DNA from: Pogonophryne albipinna
Taxonomy: Eukaryota > Chordata > Actinopteri > Perciformes > Artedidraconidae
Direction: 5' to 3'
Length of the DNA: 64,000 nucleotides
NCBI GenBank assembly: GCA_028583405.1
Contig: CM053251.1
Location: forward strand, 8,398,102-8,462,101
Both the position numbers and the translations under genes were made by a program. Shown here one piece after another: positions 1-19,988 of the stretch (position 1 is its first letter; each line of letters begins with the position of its first letter). The notes under the pieces are model-generated. The model was not told the DNA's origin and did no database searches. It saw only the letters and a list, made by a program, of their open reading frames with translations.

Positions 1-93
1 AAAAGGGGTACATGTTTTTAACAACCAGGACTAGAGAGAGGAATTACAGGGAATGGATGGCATGTAGAAAAGATCCTTTACAAAACAAATGTT

Positions 94-99
94 TTTATT
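94..99 (-). terminator. Poly(A) signal after tpm4 exon 9d
   Basis: AATAAA on the minus strand (TTTATT on plus), about 30 nt past the 9d stop codon. The rest of 1-93 holds nothing else I recognise. Confidence 0.55.
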
Positions 100-128
100 T
101 GTATTCGTTTGATGTTGTTCTTGGCATT

Positions 129-10591
<10,463 letters not shown>

Positions 10592-13500
10592 GGTGACAGT
10601 TGGGTCTCAGTGTCTTGGAAGTGGCTTTGGATGAAAACGTGAGGTGAATAGCTGTTGCAGAAGCTCAGAGGAAGAGAGGCTCAGAAGAGTTGACGCTGAG
10701 AGCAACCAGCAGATGCAGAGAGGAGGAGAGAAGGAGGAGAGGAGGATGCAGACGGAGAGACGTTGGAGCTCTGTGTGATCTAAACTTGTCTGGATGTTTA
10801 GAGACAGCCCCAGTCTCCAGTGACAGCCCTTTCCCACCGTTTACCCCTTTCCGCCAATCCCCGCCCGGGCTACTCTACAACTGTGCCCCCCCTCTCTAAT
10901 CTTAACTTCACCTCTCCGAAGGCTCCTTGGAGGAACAACTTGCTCTAGATCTCCCATCTCCTTATTTGGATCATGGCCTTTTTGTTTTGAACCCAGCAGG
11001 AGAGAAATATCAGATAAGAAGCAGGTCCAGAACTCAGACATCAAAAAGACTTTGTCCACATTAGTAATATGAGTTACTGGAGGATACATGTTTTCCCCCT
11101 TTGGGCTGCAAATCTATATGCCTGTGTTCTTACTCAGGAATGTTCAAATTGATGTTAATACCAGAGTTGGTTAGGAAGGACATAGTTTTCGTTCTACTGC
11201 TGAATGAAAAAGGGCTGGAGGAAAAATGATCCAGCTTCAGATTCTGGAGGACGAGTCTGTCTGCGTGTGACGAACACCAGGCAGCTGCATGGACATAAAC
11301 CAAAAGTCTACTGTAATTAAGCTCCCCTTAATTACTATTGGTCTGAAAATGGGTCATGCTCATGAAAACTACACATTGATGTTTACATTTTTGTCATTTA
11401 TGATTCATCTTTTTGCAAAAAGTGCTGCTTTTGAAATCGTTTTAGCGCTCAGGAGCTGTGTATATCTGTTTGTATACTAATGACATCAGAGCTAATGACT
11501 GTCTGCTTGCCTTCAACTTTTCTCTGCCAGCTGTCCCGACTAAAAATAAAGATTACAAGGAAACTCAAAGAAAAGTGAAGCAAACAGTGACCATTTAAGA
11601 GACTGCAGATAGACCCGGACACATGCATGTTTTGATTTTCATGTTTCATCGCCATGATCACTGGGGGGGGTATCCATTTACATTTGATGTTATTCCTTAT
11701 ACAGACATGGTCCTGATTGTTGTTTAGCACAGAGGAAGATGGCCAGGAAAAGTTGTTGCTGTCCATCGAAATCTGTTTACCTTTCTTTATGTGTTGGGAA
11801 AGTTGAACCATTGCCATTAACACACAAAAAAAGCTTTGTTGCAAAACCAAGCTTATCGTTTTTGTGGCCATTTTGAAGATGTATGATGTTTTTTGATAGG
11901 GATAGTCATGACTGTCATATTGGCTGAGATCATTTGCGGTGAGGTTCTGCCTCATATCAGAGGTATGTAAATAACTGTGCAGTGTGTGACTGAATCTGCC
12001 AAATTGAAATATAGATATTCACATATTTTCTGTTAGAGACCAAAACTGCTAGGATTCTTTCTAGCAGGGGAGGAAGTCGTCAGCCTTTTTTGGCACAGGT
12101 TTATGAAAGTGGTGACAGTTTGATAGCCCTACAGTCCTCGGGTTTACACAGGCAGACATCATGAGATTAACTGTGTGCCCTACTTGGTTTGTCAGGATGC
12201 TGGTTGCAAACAATGTTATGATAATACATTGCTCACATACAATTCTGGTTATTCAAGATAACAAATATTGATTTTGGAAGTCTTTTAGTGAGGTTTTTCT
12301 TTAATAAGATTCCCTTCAGCTTGTACAGTGAGCAGAAAGGAGGTTTGGAGCTGATCCAGACAAGGGAGGGAGAAAAGGAGAGGTGGTAAAGGAGAGAGGA
12401 ATAGAGACAGGGTGAATCAGATGCAGAGTGAGAGAAATCAGAACCCTCCCACAGGAAACCATACTAAACTCTTCTCCTTGTATGGTAAAAACTCCCCGAA
12501 AAGCCACAGGATCGTCTTGGGAGTAAAGTCAAAGTCTTGCTAAGTATACATCACAATGAAATGGGTATGGTGGAACAGATTACAGTGTATATTAATGCTA
12601 CCAAGAACACAAACTAGTACTAGTTTTAGCAGCCTAAAGTGCTTGATGTCATGCAAGGGATATTTGGACACTGCCAGTACAGTTCTGTGTTCAAACTTAC
12701 TGCTATATGATCAGTTTTTCACACTGAAAACACATTTATCACAGCAATAAGTCTCAGGGAACAATAATGGACGCCTAGTATTGATAAAGTTTGCTGTGGC
12801 AACACCTGCACATCGGACTTATCAAGTATGTCACACCTGCACGATACATGGAGTCATATTGAGACAAGCCCATTTCGCAACAATAGTAACGTGTCAGCCC
12901 TGTTAAGCTCTGCAGCTTCTGTACAAACATGTTCATTGACTACGGAAGTACAACCAGAGATCCCCACCTCCAGCTCCAAACTCAAACAGTGTGTAGTGTA
13001 TGGACGTGGTTGAGGGAAGTGGCAATCTGTTATATTTGGCTCTGTAACTCAGTACAGTTGCATCTTTGACAATGTCTCAGCTCTGTCTTACCAGCCAAGG
13101 ACCAGAGATCTGTCACTTTAATGAGCCACAGTTGGTTTGCTCAAGCCCAGTGCTGAAAGGCTTTTCACACCAAGGGGGGGGGAAGAAACTCGGATGGTTG
13201 TCATTTGTGCTGTCCTTGCATTATTTGGCTCTTCATTTAACTTTGCTAAATGAAAATGCAGATTTTCCCACTCTGTGGCTACCAAAAAAATCTAATATTC
13301 ATTCACACATGACTTTTTAAATGTCTTTGCCATCCTGCATCCATCCCTTCACAACTCCACTCCATCATACACGGAGGTGAAAATCACCAGCTGTTTTGGT
13401 TGTGCATAGTTGAGAAGGCTTTTAGACCAAAGTTATTTTAATGTTAAGCCTGTACTACCTCGATTATTACTCCAGTAGCTCTGTGTATTGTAACACACTG

Positions 13501-13669
13501 ACATAATAATAAGTGGTATATTTTTAGATATATGAAGCAGCAATGCTTCTACTTATGTTTCAAGAGTCTATTTAATGAAGTCAGTATGACTTAGATGCTA
13601 TTTCATATTAGCAGTTATAGTCGTTAATGGATCAAGTTCACATTGTCCATGCACTTTTCTGTTCTTGTT
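10592..13669. other. Intergenic DNA upstream of tpm4
   Basis: The first 300 bp (purine-rich on plus, 10600-10760) should contain the 5' UTR and promoter of the long tpm4 form. Beyond it I see scattered short open frames without family resemblance and no repeat with defined ends. Confidence 0.45.
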
Positions 13670-14090
13670 GAATTATAATTTTATTGGATTTCATATTTTT
13701 GCACAATAAATAAGGACACAAACAGCAACACAAATATAGACGGACACACACAGAAACATAAAGGACAAATAAAAACAAACAAAAACAGCATGTTCATCCT
13801 TCTGTCATGTATAATCTACATTTATTTATCTTCATCAGAAAGTACATAGGTGGTTGGGTATCTTGTTTTCCAGGTAGAGGATAAAGGTCTGACGTTAGCA
13901 GCAGACTTCACTGTTTCCATGGCCAGGCAGGTTAAAAGGTTATTTATCCATTGATTAATAGTTGCTGCTTCAGATTTTTTCCATTGAAGAGCAATAAATA
14001 ATTTTTGCCTGCAGGATAAAAATACTTGACTAAGATCTTGAAGTTTAAGGAACGAGATCCAAGATGCAAAAACGTCAGCAGAGAGGTAAT
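13670..14090 (-). mobile_element. L1-like LINE remnant (end of ORF2)
   Basis: The minus strand reads a peptide with LFIALQWKKSEAATINQWIN and then WKTRYPTTYVLSDEDK before a TAA at 13824-13822. Its style is the C-terminal end of an L1/Tx1-type ORF2. It is a 5'-truncated copy and its exact left end was not determined. Family assignment is from memory of such C-terminal regions. Confidence 0.5.
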
Positions 14091-15039
14091 GTTACAAAAG
14101 CATTATCAGATATGAAAATAGAGGGTTCTGGGTAGAAGGAACAGATTGATGTACAACCCAAAAACCATGCATTTAGTTGTTACAAATGACAGACCATGAT
14201 ATTGTTGGCAGAAACATCATGATGTGAATATGTGTATTTAGATTAGATCAGAAGCCTCATTTTATGTCTAAAGGGTTAGAGTCAAACATGGGAACAAGGG
14301 TGTGGTTTATGTCTGGACAACAGGTGCGTTGCTTCCATCAATGGCTATTTTGCACAACAAAATACACAATAATGACATTGCACTTTAATGACGCCCCTAT
14401 GATAGTGGCAGTCAGCTGTGGCATATTATTCTTTTAATAATCACCATGCTCTTTGCACGGTATAATATTTTTTAACTGTATTTCGAAGTTCATCTTGCAC
14501 CTTATTAGAACTGGAATATTAGTCAATCAGACCACATATCATTTGACTTGTCTTCCTGATATTCATTGTAGTCCCCTCTAATATCTCTTAGATTCTTATA
14601 TCTATCTTACTGCTCTGCTCTCCCCCCTGGACTGACAGTTGATGTCATGTATTCTTCTATAAATGTAAATAAACAATCTGTTATGAATTATCTTATCATG
14701 ATGCTAGACTGGGCTAACCTAACAGCAACCTAATAACAAATGCTCGCAAATGTGAACGACCACTTCACCAAGGAATATACTGCTATTAGAAAGATCAACC
14801 ACTGAGGCCTCAGTATCTGGATATCTAAGAAGCTGCAGCACACTCCTAGGCAAAGCATTAAAAAGCCACTGCATAGTCAATATTTCTGAGTTTCGGTTTT
14901 AAATTCAGTATTTAATAAGAGTGTTTTGTTTCATTTCCAGTAATCCCAGATACAGTTATGTCTGATTGGTCCCAGATTGACTTTTGTGATAACAGCAGTA
15001 TGATCTGTAAAGACTGAGGGTTCTTTTAGTACTGAATCC
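14091..15039. other. Intergenic DNA, nothing recognised
   Basis: Lies between the L1-like and L2-like remnants. AT-rich, with no coding segment I can support. Confidence 0.4.
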
Positions 15040-15446
15040 AACTTATGTTATATGTCTCCATCAAGACCAATACCTCTCGCCACCTGAACAGTTTCTTCCC
15101 CTCCGCTACCGGCCTCTTAAACAAGGCCCGGCCCCCCCACTGACACTTTACCTCTGCCACATCATAGACTATATGCATTACATTAATGCACACAATGTTC
15201 ATACTCCTTTCTGCACATATTCTTATTTCACATTTCATAGTTTATCTTCTAAAATTCATTCATAGCATTCTATTTCCATGTAAATTACTGCTTATTTAAT
15301 TGTTATTGCTATTTAACTGTATTTTATTACGGTGTAAAAGATTCTTGTTTTTTTATATTTTATGTATGCACCATGACATCAAGTCAAATTCCTAGTATGT
15401 GCGAACCTACCTGGCAATAAACCTGTTTCTGATTCTGATTCTGAGG
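15040..15446 (+). mobile_element. 3' end of an L2-like LINE
   Basis: The plus strand at about 15060-15145 reads NTSRHLNSFFPSATGLLNKA followed by a stop, which resembles the C-terminal end of fish L2/Rex-type LINE proteins. About 300 bp of 3' UTR follows and ends in the short tandem tail GATTCTGATTCTGA at about 15430. That kind of simple-repeat tail is typical of this LINE class. Confidence 0.6.
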
Positions 15447-16123
15447 AGATCAACCAGAAGTCTATGCGGGACTGCTGAGATCTATTCTTATTACTCCATA
15501 TGCTCTTTGGTTTAAGTTCCTATGTCTCCAATATCAATCTCTCTATTGTGGACTGATAACATGACTTTTAAACTTTCCCTGTAGTATAGCGACCCCTGCT
15601 GACCTATTACTACCGAGGTAAAACCACACATTTTTACCCCATTTTCTCCTCCAAAATGACACATCTGTTTCTAAGGCTTCAGTCTTTTGACTGAAACAAA
15701 AATCTGCACTTTTGTTTTGGAAATATAAAAATAAGCGTGTTCTCTTTAACTGGTTTCTTATAACCCTGGCATTAACAGACAGAACATAAATTGATACAAG
15801 AACAAGTGTTTTGCTCAGGCTTTTACCTGCACTGCTCCCAGACTCTGTCTCCTCCATGATAGCCTGTTTGGGTTTTATCCTGTTCGGTTGCTTTTAACCT
15901 CTTAGAGTATTTACTGAATTGTATGGTGTCCTTGGGTGTCGTGAGAGGCTGCCTTAAATCAAAGGAATTATTATTATAATGAGAACAAATCAAAACAATA
16001 TAGGGTACAGAGGTGTAAACAGTTTATAAAACCCTATATTAAAAGGTAACGTGTCAAGTGTCAAGCTCAGGAACTAAACCGTGTTCAAGTCTTATAAATT
16101 GAACTAAATTGAAGTAATCGTAG
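15447..16123. other. Intergenic DNA left of the long inverted repeat
   Basis: No gene recognised. The short open frame at 15543-15857 on the minus strand has no visible domain and no splice or context support. Confidence 0.4.
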
Positions 16124-17115
16124 ATAGTCTAGCGGCAAGTCCTCAAAAAAAGGCTTTAGTTTTCGAGATACCCCTACCCGAGGTAGAACAAAACACAACA
16201 ATGCTTTTTCTTATCTTTAGGGTCTCCCATTAATGAAATTGATTGTTGTCAAATTTTATTTTGGGGGAAAAAATGTTTTTTTGGTTGTTCTTTAGAACTA
16301 CCCCAATCCCTGAAAAAGAGCCACATTAGACCAGGCCGAATATGGGAAAGGTGACAAAAAAGCCCATAACTTGAGAATGATCACTCTTTTCCTCTTCAGA
16401 TTTGCTGAGGTATGATCCAGGTGGCTGTCCTACATCACCAAATAGTCAGACAATTATTTAACAAAAGAAATACTGAATTATAGTCCTGTAAACTTAGCTT
16501 TAGTTTAGATGGAAATTGTACTTTTTGGTGATAGGAACATAGGACTCAATCACTTTTCTCTAATTTATCAGAAAAACAGTAATCCTAAAAGATATACCAT
16601 TACTGAATTGTCTAGGGTGCTATTGAACACTAACCAGTAGTTGTATGGACATATCTGGTACAGTTCTATTGCAAATGAGATTTCTTTAGACATAGGCCTC
16701 TTCTCTGATACAGTCAAATTCCGAATGGGGGATAAATGGCATAATAGCCTATAAGTTAAGAATGCTCATTCTGATGGTCATTATATTTGGAGAGGGAAAT
16801 ACCAGGTGGCTGAACTACATCACCAAATAGTCAGAATAAGAGTAACCCAATCAAATAAAGTGTATTAGTTCTAAATTGCAAGCCTCTAAAACATAGGTGT
16901 AAATAGTACAGGTTTTATTGAAACTGGAACCGTAATTTAAAGTACAGTATACAATTCATCAAATTATTCTGTGAGAGGTCAAGTATATAGATACTGTTGG
17001 GGAAATATTTTCCAAGGCCCATAACTTTGACCCAGTTTATCCGTTCAAACTGTCCTGACTGAGCACACGCACCTCGTAACCTTGGCTGCTGTGCTCTCAG
17101 TGTTCTGTCTCCCTG

Positions 17116-17295
17116 TTCCTGCCTGTTGACGTCAGCTGATAGAGGTGTTATGATTTTATGTTCCTGCCTGTTGACGTCAGCTGATAGAGGTGTTATGGTT
17201 CTATGTTCCTGCCTGTTGACGTCAGCTGATAGAGGTGTTATGGTTCTATGTTCCTGCCTGTTGGCGTCAGCTGATAGAGGTGTTATGATTTTATC
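17116..17295 (+). repeat. Four 45 bp tandem repeats with CRE/E-box core in the LTR
   Basis: Units start at 17116, 17161, 17206 and 17251. The first three contain TGACGTCA, the perfect CREB/ATF site, overlapping CAGCTG, an E-box. The fourth reads TGGCGTCA and has lost the site. The arrangement looks like a U3 enhancer array. The repeated peptide in the plus frame is just this repeat translated. Confidence 0.85.
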
Positions 17296-17445
17296 TTGTT
17301 ATGCAGCATGATGATGATGCTCTTGGAACTAGCTAAATACATGGGTCTGGGGTAGAGTTCTTCAGATTTGACGTGGCAACTCTCCCGTGCAGTCAGATCG
17401 TGGCTGCTGTGACTTGTGATGTGAATCCTCCGGCCGAACCTCCTA

Positions 17446-17451
17446 AATAAA
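17446..17451 (+). terminator. Poly(A) signal inside the solo LTR
   Basis: AATAAA, about 95 bp before the LTR end, at the place expected for the R region. Confidence 0.6.
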
Positions 17452-17550
17452 CCATCAGTGTTTGACATCAAAGCTCCTGCTCTTCCTGTGTCTCCTTCAT
17501 GAGTCGGTGACTCCCACTGCATTGCTACACAGAAGTTTCCCCCACAGATA

Positions 17551-18132
17551 CTAGAATATAATGTTAAATGTCAGGTTCCTCAGAAACGTTAGGGGACACA
17601 TTTTGAGATTCTGCACAGCAGGTGCAGGGGAAGTACAGGGAAGGCCAACAGAGAGGCACTGGCACTTTCCACACTTTGCATCTTTGCAATACAAGTGAGT
17701 AATGTCTCTCACTTCTGTAGGTGCTGGGGGTTTTGTAAATAGCAGTGGTTGAATGGCCCCATCTCTGACAATCCACCCCTTGCCAACAGGACTCCATAAC
17801 AAGGGTTTGGGTTTGGGCTGTGACACCATATCGCTGTCTGAAAACATTGCTCTTTGTACATGTTGTTGAAATGCATCCTCTGTTGGCGGCAGATTTTCCG
17901 AGGCTGAATCTGTTGTTGATGCAATTATGAACCTCAGTTCATCCAAGTTTGTGCACATCAGTCCATTTTCCTTTTTCCATATAGCAGAAGCGCAAATTCT
18001 CTTGCGACTGGCAAAGAGTCCAAAATGGGCCAGATCTTTGAGCTTGTTGAGATGGGTCTTGAGTTTGGTGAATGCTGTTGTCTTTCCTATTCTGTACATA
18101 ATACTTGTTGTGCCACAGCCAGTGAGTGACAT
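17551..18132 (-). pseudogene. Degenerate TE-like open frame, left palindrome arm
   Basis: An open frame of 193 codons. It contains ENGLMCTNLDELRFIIASTT, a proline-rich KPKPLLWSPVGKGW stretch, and a cysteine-rich end (C-x4-C-x2-C-x-C-x3-G-L-x-C). The cysteine-rich end continues in a second frame, so it is frameshifted. I do not recognise the family. Cysteine-rich C-terminal tails are seen in various transposon ORFs, which suggests a TE origin, but that is inference. Nothing supports a host gene. Confidence 0.55.
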
Positions 18133-18134
18133 GC

Positions 18135-18265
18135 TGGTATCAGGTCGTTTGTGACCCTGACCAGAGCTGTTTCAGTGCTGTGGGCGGAACGGAAACCGGA
18201 CTGGAATTTCTCAAAGTGGCCGTTTAGTTGGAGATGGTCCTGAAGCTGGGCGGCAACTACATGTC
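18135..18265 (-). mobile_element. L2-like reverse transcriptase fragment in the palindrome loop
   Basis: The minus strand reads VVAAQLQDHLQLNGHFEKFQ then SGFRSAHSTETALVRVTNDL. This is a conserved motif of fish L2/CR1-type LINE reverse transcriptases. It fills almost exactly the unpaired centre of the inverted repeat. Confidence 0.75.
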
Positions 18266-18270
18266 TAACT

Positions 18271-18846
18271 GTGTACCAGCACGTCATGCACAACAAGTAT
18301 TTTGAACAGAATAGGAAAGACAACAGCATTCACCAAACTCAAGACCCATCTCAGCGAGCTCAAAGATCTGGCCCATTTTGGACTCTCTGCCAGCTTGGAA
18401 GAGTCTTTGCCAATCGCAAGAGAATTTGCACTTCTGCTATATGGAAAAAGGAAAATGGACTGATGTGCACAAACTTGGATGAACTGAGGTTCATAATTGC
18501 ATCAACAACAGATTCAGCCTCGGAAAATCTGCCGCCAACAGAGGATGCATTTCAACAACAAAGTACAAAGAGCAATGTTTCAGACAGCGATATGGTGTCA
18601 CAGCCCAAACCCAAACCCTTGTTATGGAGTCCTGTTGGCAAGGGGTGGATTGTCAGAGATGGGGCCATTCAACCACTGCTATTTACAAAACCCCCAGCAC
18701 CGAGAGAAGTGAGAGACATTACTCACTTGTATTGCAAAGATGCAAAGTGTGGAGAGAGTGGAAAGTGCCAGTGCCTTGCTGTGCAGAATGTCAAAATGTG
18801 TCCCCTAACGTTTCTGAGGAACCTGACATTTGACATTATATTCTAG
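18271..18846 (+). pseudogene. Degenerate TE-like open frame, right palindrome arm
   Basis: Mirror copy of the frame at 17551-18132, with the same ENGLMCTNLDELRFIIASTT and KPKPLLWSPVGKGW segments. It differs by small indels: it keeps a GES insertion in the cysteine cluster and lacks the GLPCTS part. The two arms have thus decayed separately in the same region. It reads outward, towards sppl2b. Confidence 0.55.
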
Positions 18847-19940
18847 TATCTATATACTTGACCTCTCACAGAATAATTTGATGAATTGTATATTGTACTT
18901 TTAATTAAGGTTCCAGTTTCAATAAAACCTGTACTATTTACACCTATGTTTTAGAGGCTTGCAATTTAGAACGAATACACTTTATTTGATTGGGTTACTC
19001 TTATTCTGACTATTTGGTGATGTAGTTCAGCCACCTGGTATTTCCCTCTCCAAATATAATGACCATCAGAATGAGCATTCTTAACTTATAGGCTATTATG
19101 CCATTTATCCCCCATTCGGAATTTGACTGTATCAGAGAAGAGGTAGGCCTATGTCTAAAGAAATCTCATTTGCAATAGAACTGTACCAGATATTTCCATA
19201 CAACTACTGGTTAGTGTTCAATAGCACCCTAGACAATTCAGTAATGGTATATTCCTTAAGGATTACTGTTTTTCTGAGAAATTAGAGAAAAGTGATTGAG
19301 TCCTATGTTCCTATCACCAAAAAGTACAATTTCCATCTAAACTAAAGCTAATTTTACAGGACTATAATTCAGTATTTTTTTAGTTAAATAATTGTCTGAC
19401 TATTTGGTGATGTAGGACAGCCACCTGGTTCATACCTCAACAAATCTGAAGAGGAAAAGAGTGATCATTCTCAAGTTATGGGCTTTTTTGTCACCTTTCC
19501 CATATTCGGCCTGGTCTAATGTGGCTCTTTTTCAGGGATTGGGGTAGTTCTAAAGAACAACCAAAAAAACATTTTTTCCCCCAAAATAAAATTTGACAAC
19601 AATCAATTTCATTAATGGGAGACCCTAAAGATAAGAAAAATCATTGTTGTGTTTTGTTCTACCTCGGGTAGGGGTATCTCGAAAACTAAAGCCTTTTTTA
19701 AGGACTTGCTGGTAGACTATTAGGCCTACTTATATTTCCACTTTTCGGTGTTATTTTTGACTGACTTTGACTTCAACCAATCAGGGACGTGTTCACTCGT
19801 TTCTGACGGTGACAGCCAATAAAAAAACTCCAAAAAGAAAAATGGGCATGGCTTGGAACAGCTGGTGGGGGTTAGTGCAAGGCGCTTTGAGTGTAGCGGT
19901 TCGTTGGGTGGTTGATGGGGGAAACAACAAGCTACGCATC

Positions 19941-19988
19941 ATGAGGGTCCCTGAAACACTGCTTTGGGCCGCTTTTCTCATACATAAG
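19941..19988 (+). CDS. sppl2b: sppl2b exon 1 (signal peptide start)
   Basis: Encodes MRVPETLLWAAFLIHK before a GTGAGA donor and continues as VVGEYGM in exon 2, which matches the EYGM that follows the leader in human SPPL2B. In-frame ATGs at 19767, 19842 and 19848 would add up to 58 residues without a leader character, so I prefer 19941. The exon sits 220 bp from the palindrome edge. Confidence 0.7.

Larger units (their letters stand above)
16995..17546 (+). mobile_element. Solo LTR of an LTR retroelement
   Basis: The 552 bp element starts TGTTGGGGAAA, ends TTTCCCCCACA, and is flanked by the exact 5 bp duplication GATAC (16990-16994 and 17547-17551). The right palindrome arm reads straight through this point with one GATAC, so it is the empty site. 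The LTR holds tandem repeats in its presumed U3 part and AATAAA at 17446-17451, about 95 bp before its end, which sets plus orientation. No internal retroelement region is present. The class (endogenous retrovirus or other LTR element) cannot be told from an LTR alone. Confidence 0.88.
16124..19720. repeat. 3.6 kb long inverted repeat (palindrome)
   Basis: The left arm is 16124-18143 and the right arm is about 18272-19720. Outer ends pair as ATAGTCTAGCGGCAAGTCC against the complement of GGACTTGCTGGTAGACTAT. Sampled stretches match at roughly 97 percent by eye. Each arm is about 1.45 kb once the 552 bp LTR insertion in the left arm is removed. The unpaired centre (about 18144-18271) is an L2-like reverse transcriptase fragment. 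Each arm carries a degenerate open frame that reads outward. The right end lies 220 bp upstream of the proposed sppl2b start. Confidence 0.93.

Noticed and set aside
17126..17311. Open frame with a four-fold repeated peptide
   Set aside because: The repeat is the 45 bp LTR enhancer array, whose length is a multiple of three, so a periodic peptide appears by chance.
19767..19940. Longer sppl2b N-terminus from an upstream in-frame ATG
   Set aside because: The added residues are not leader-like, and the human protein has its signal peptide right before the EYGM segment. RNA data would decide.
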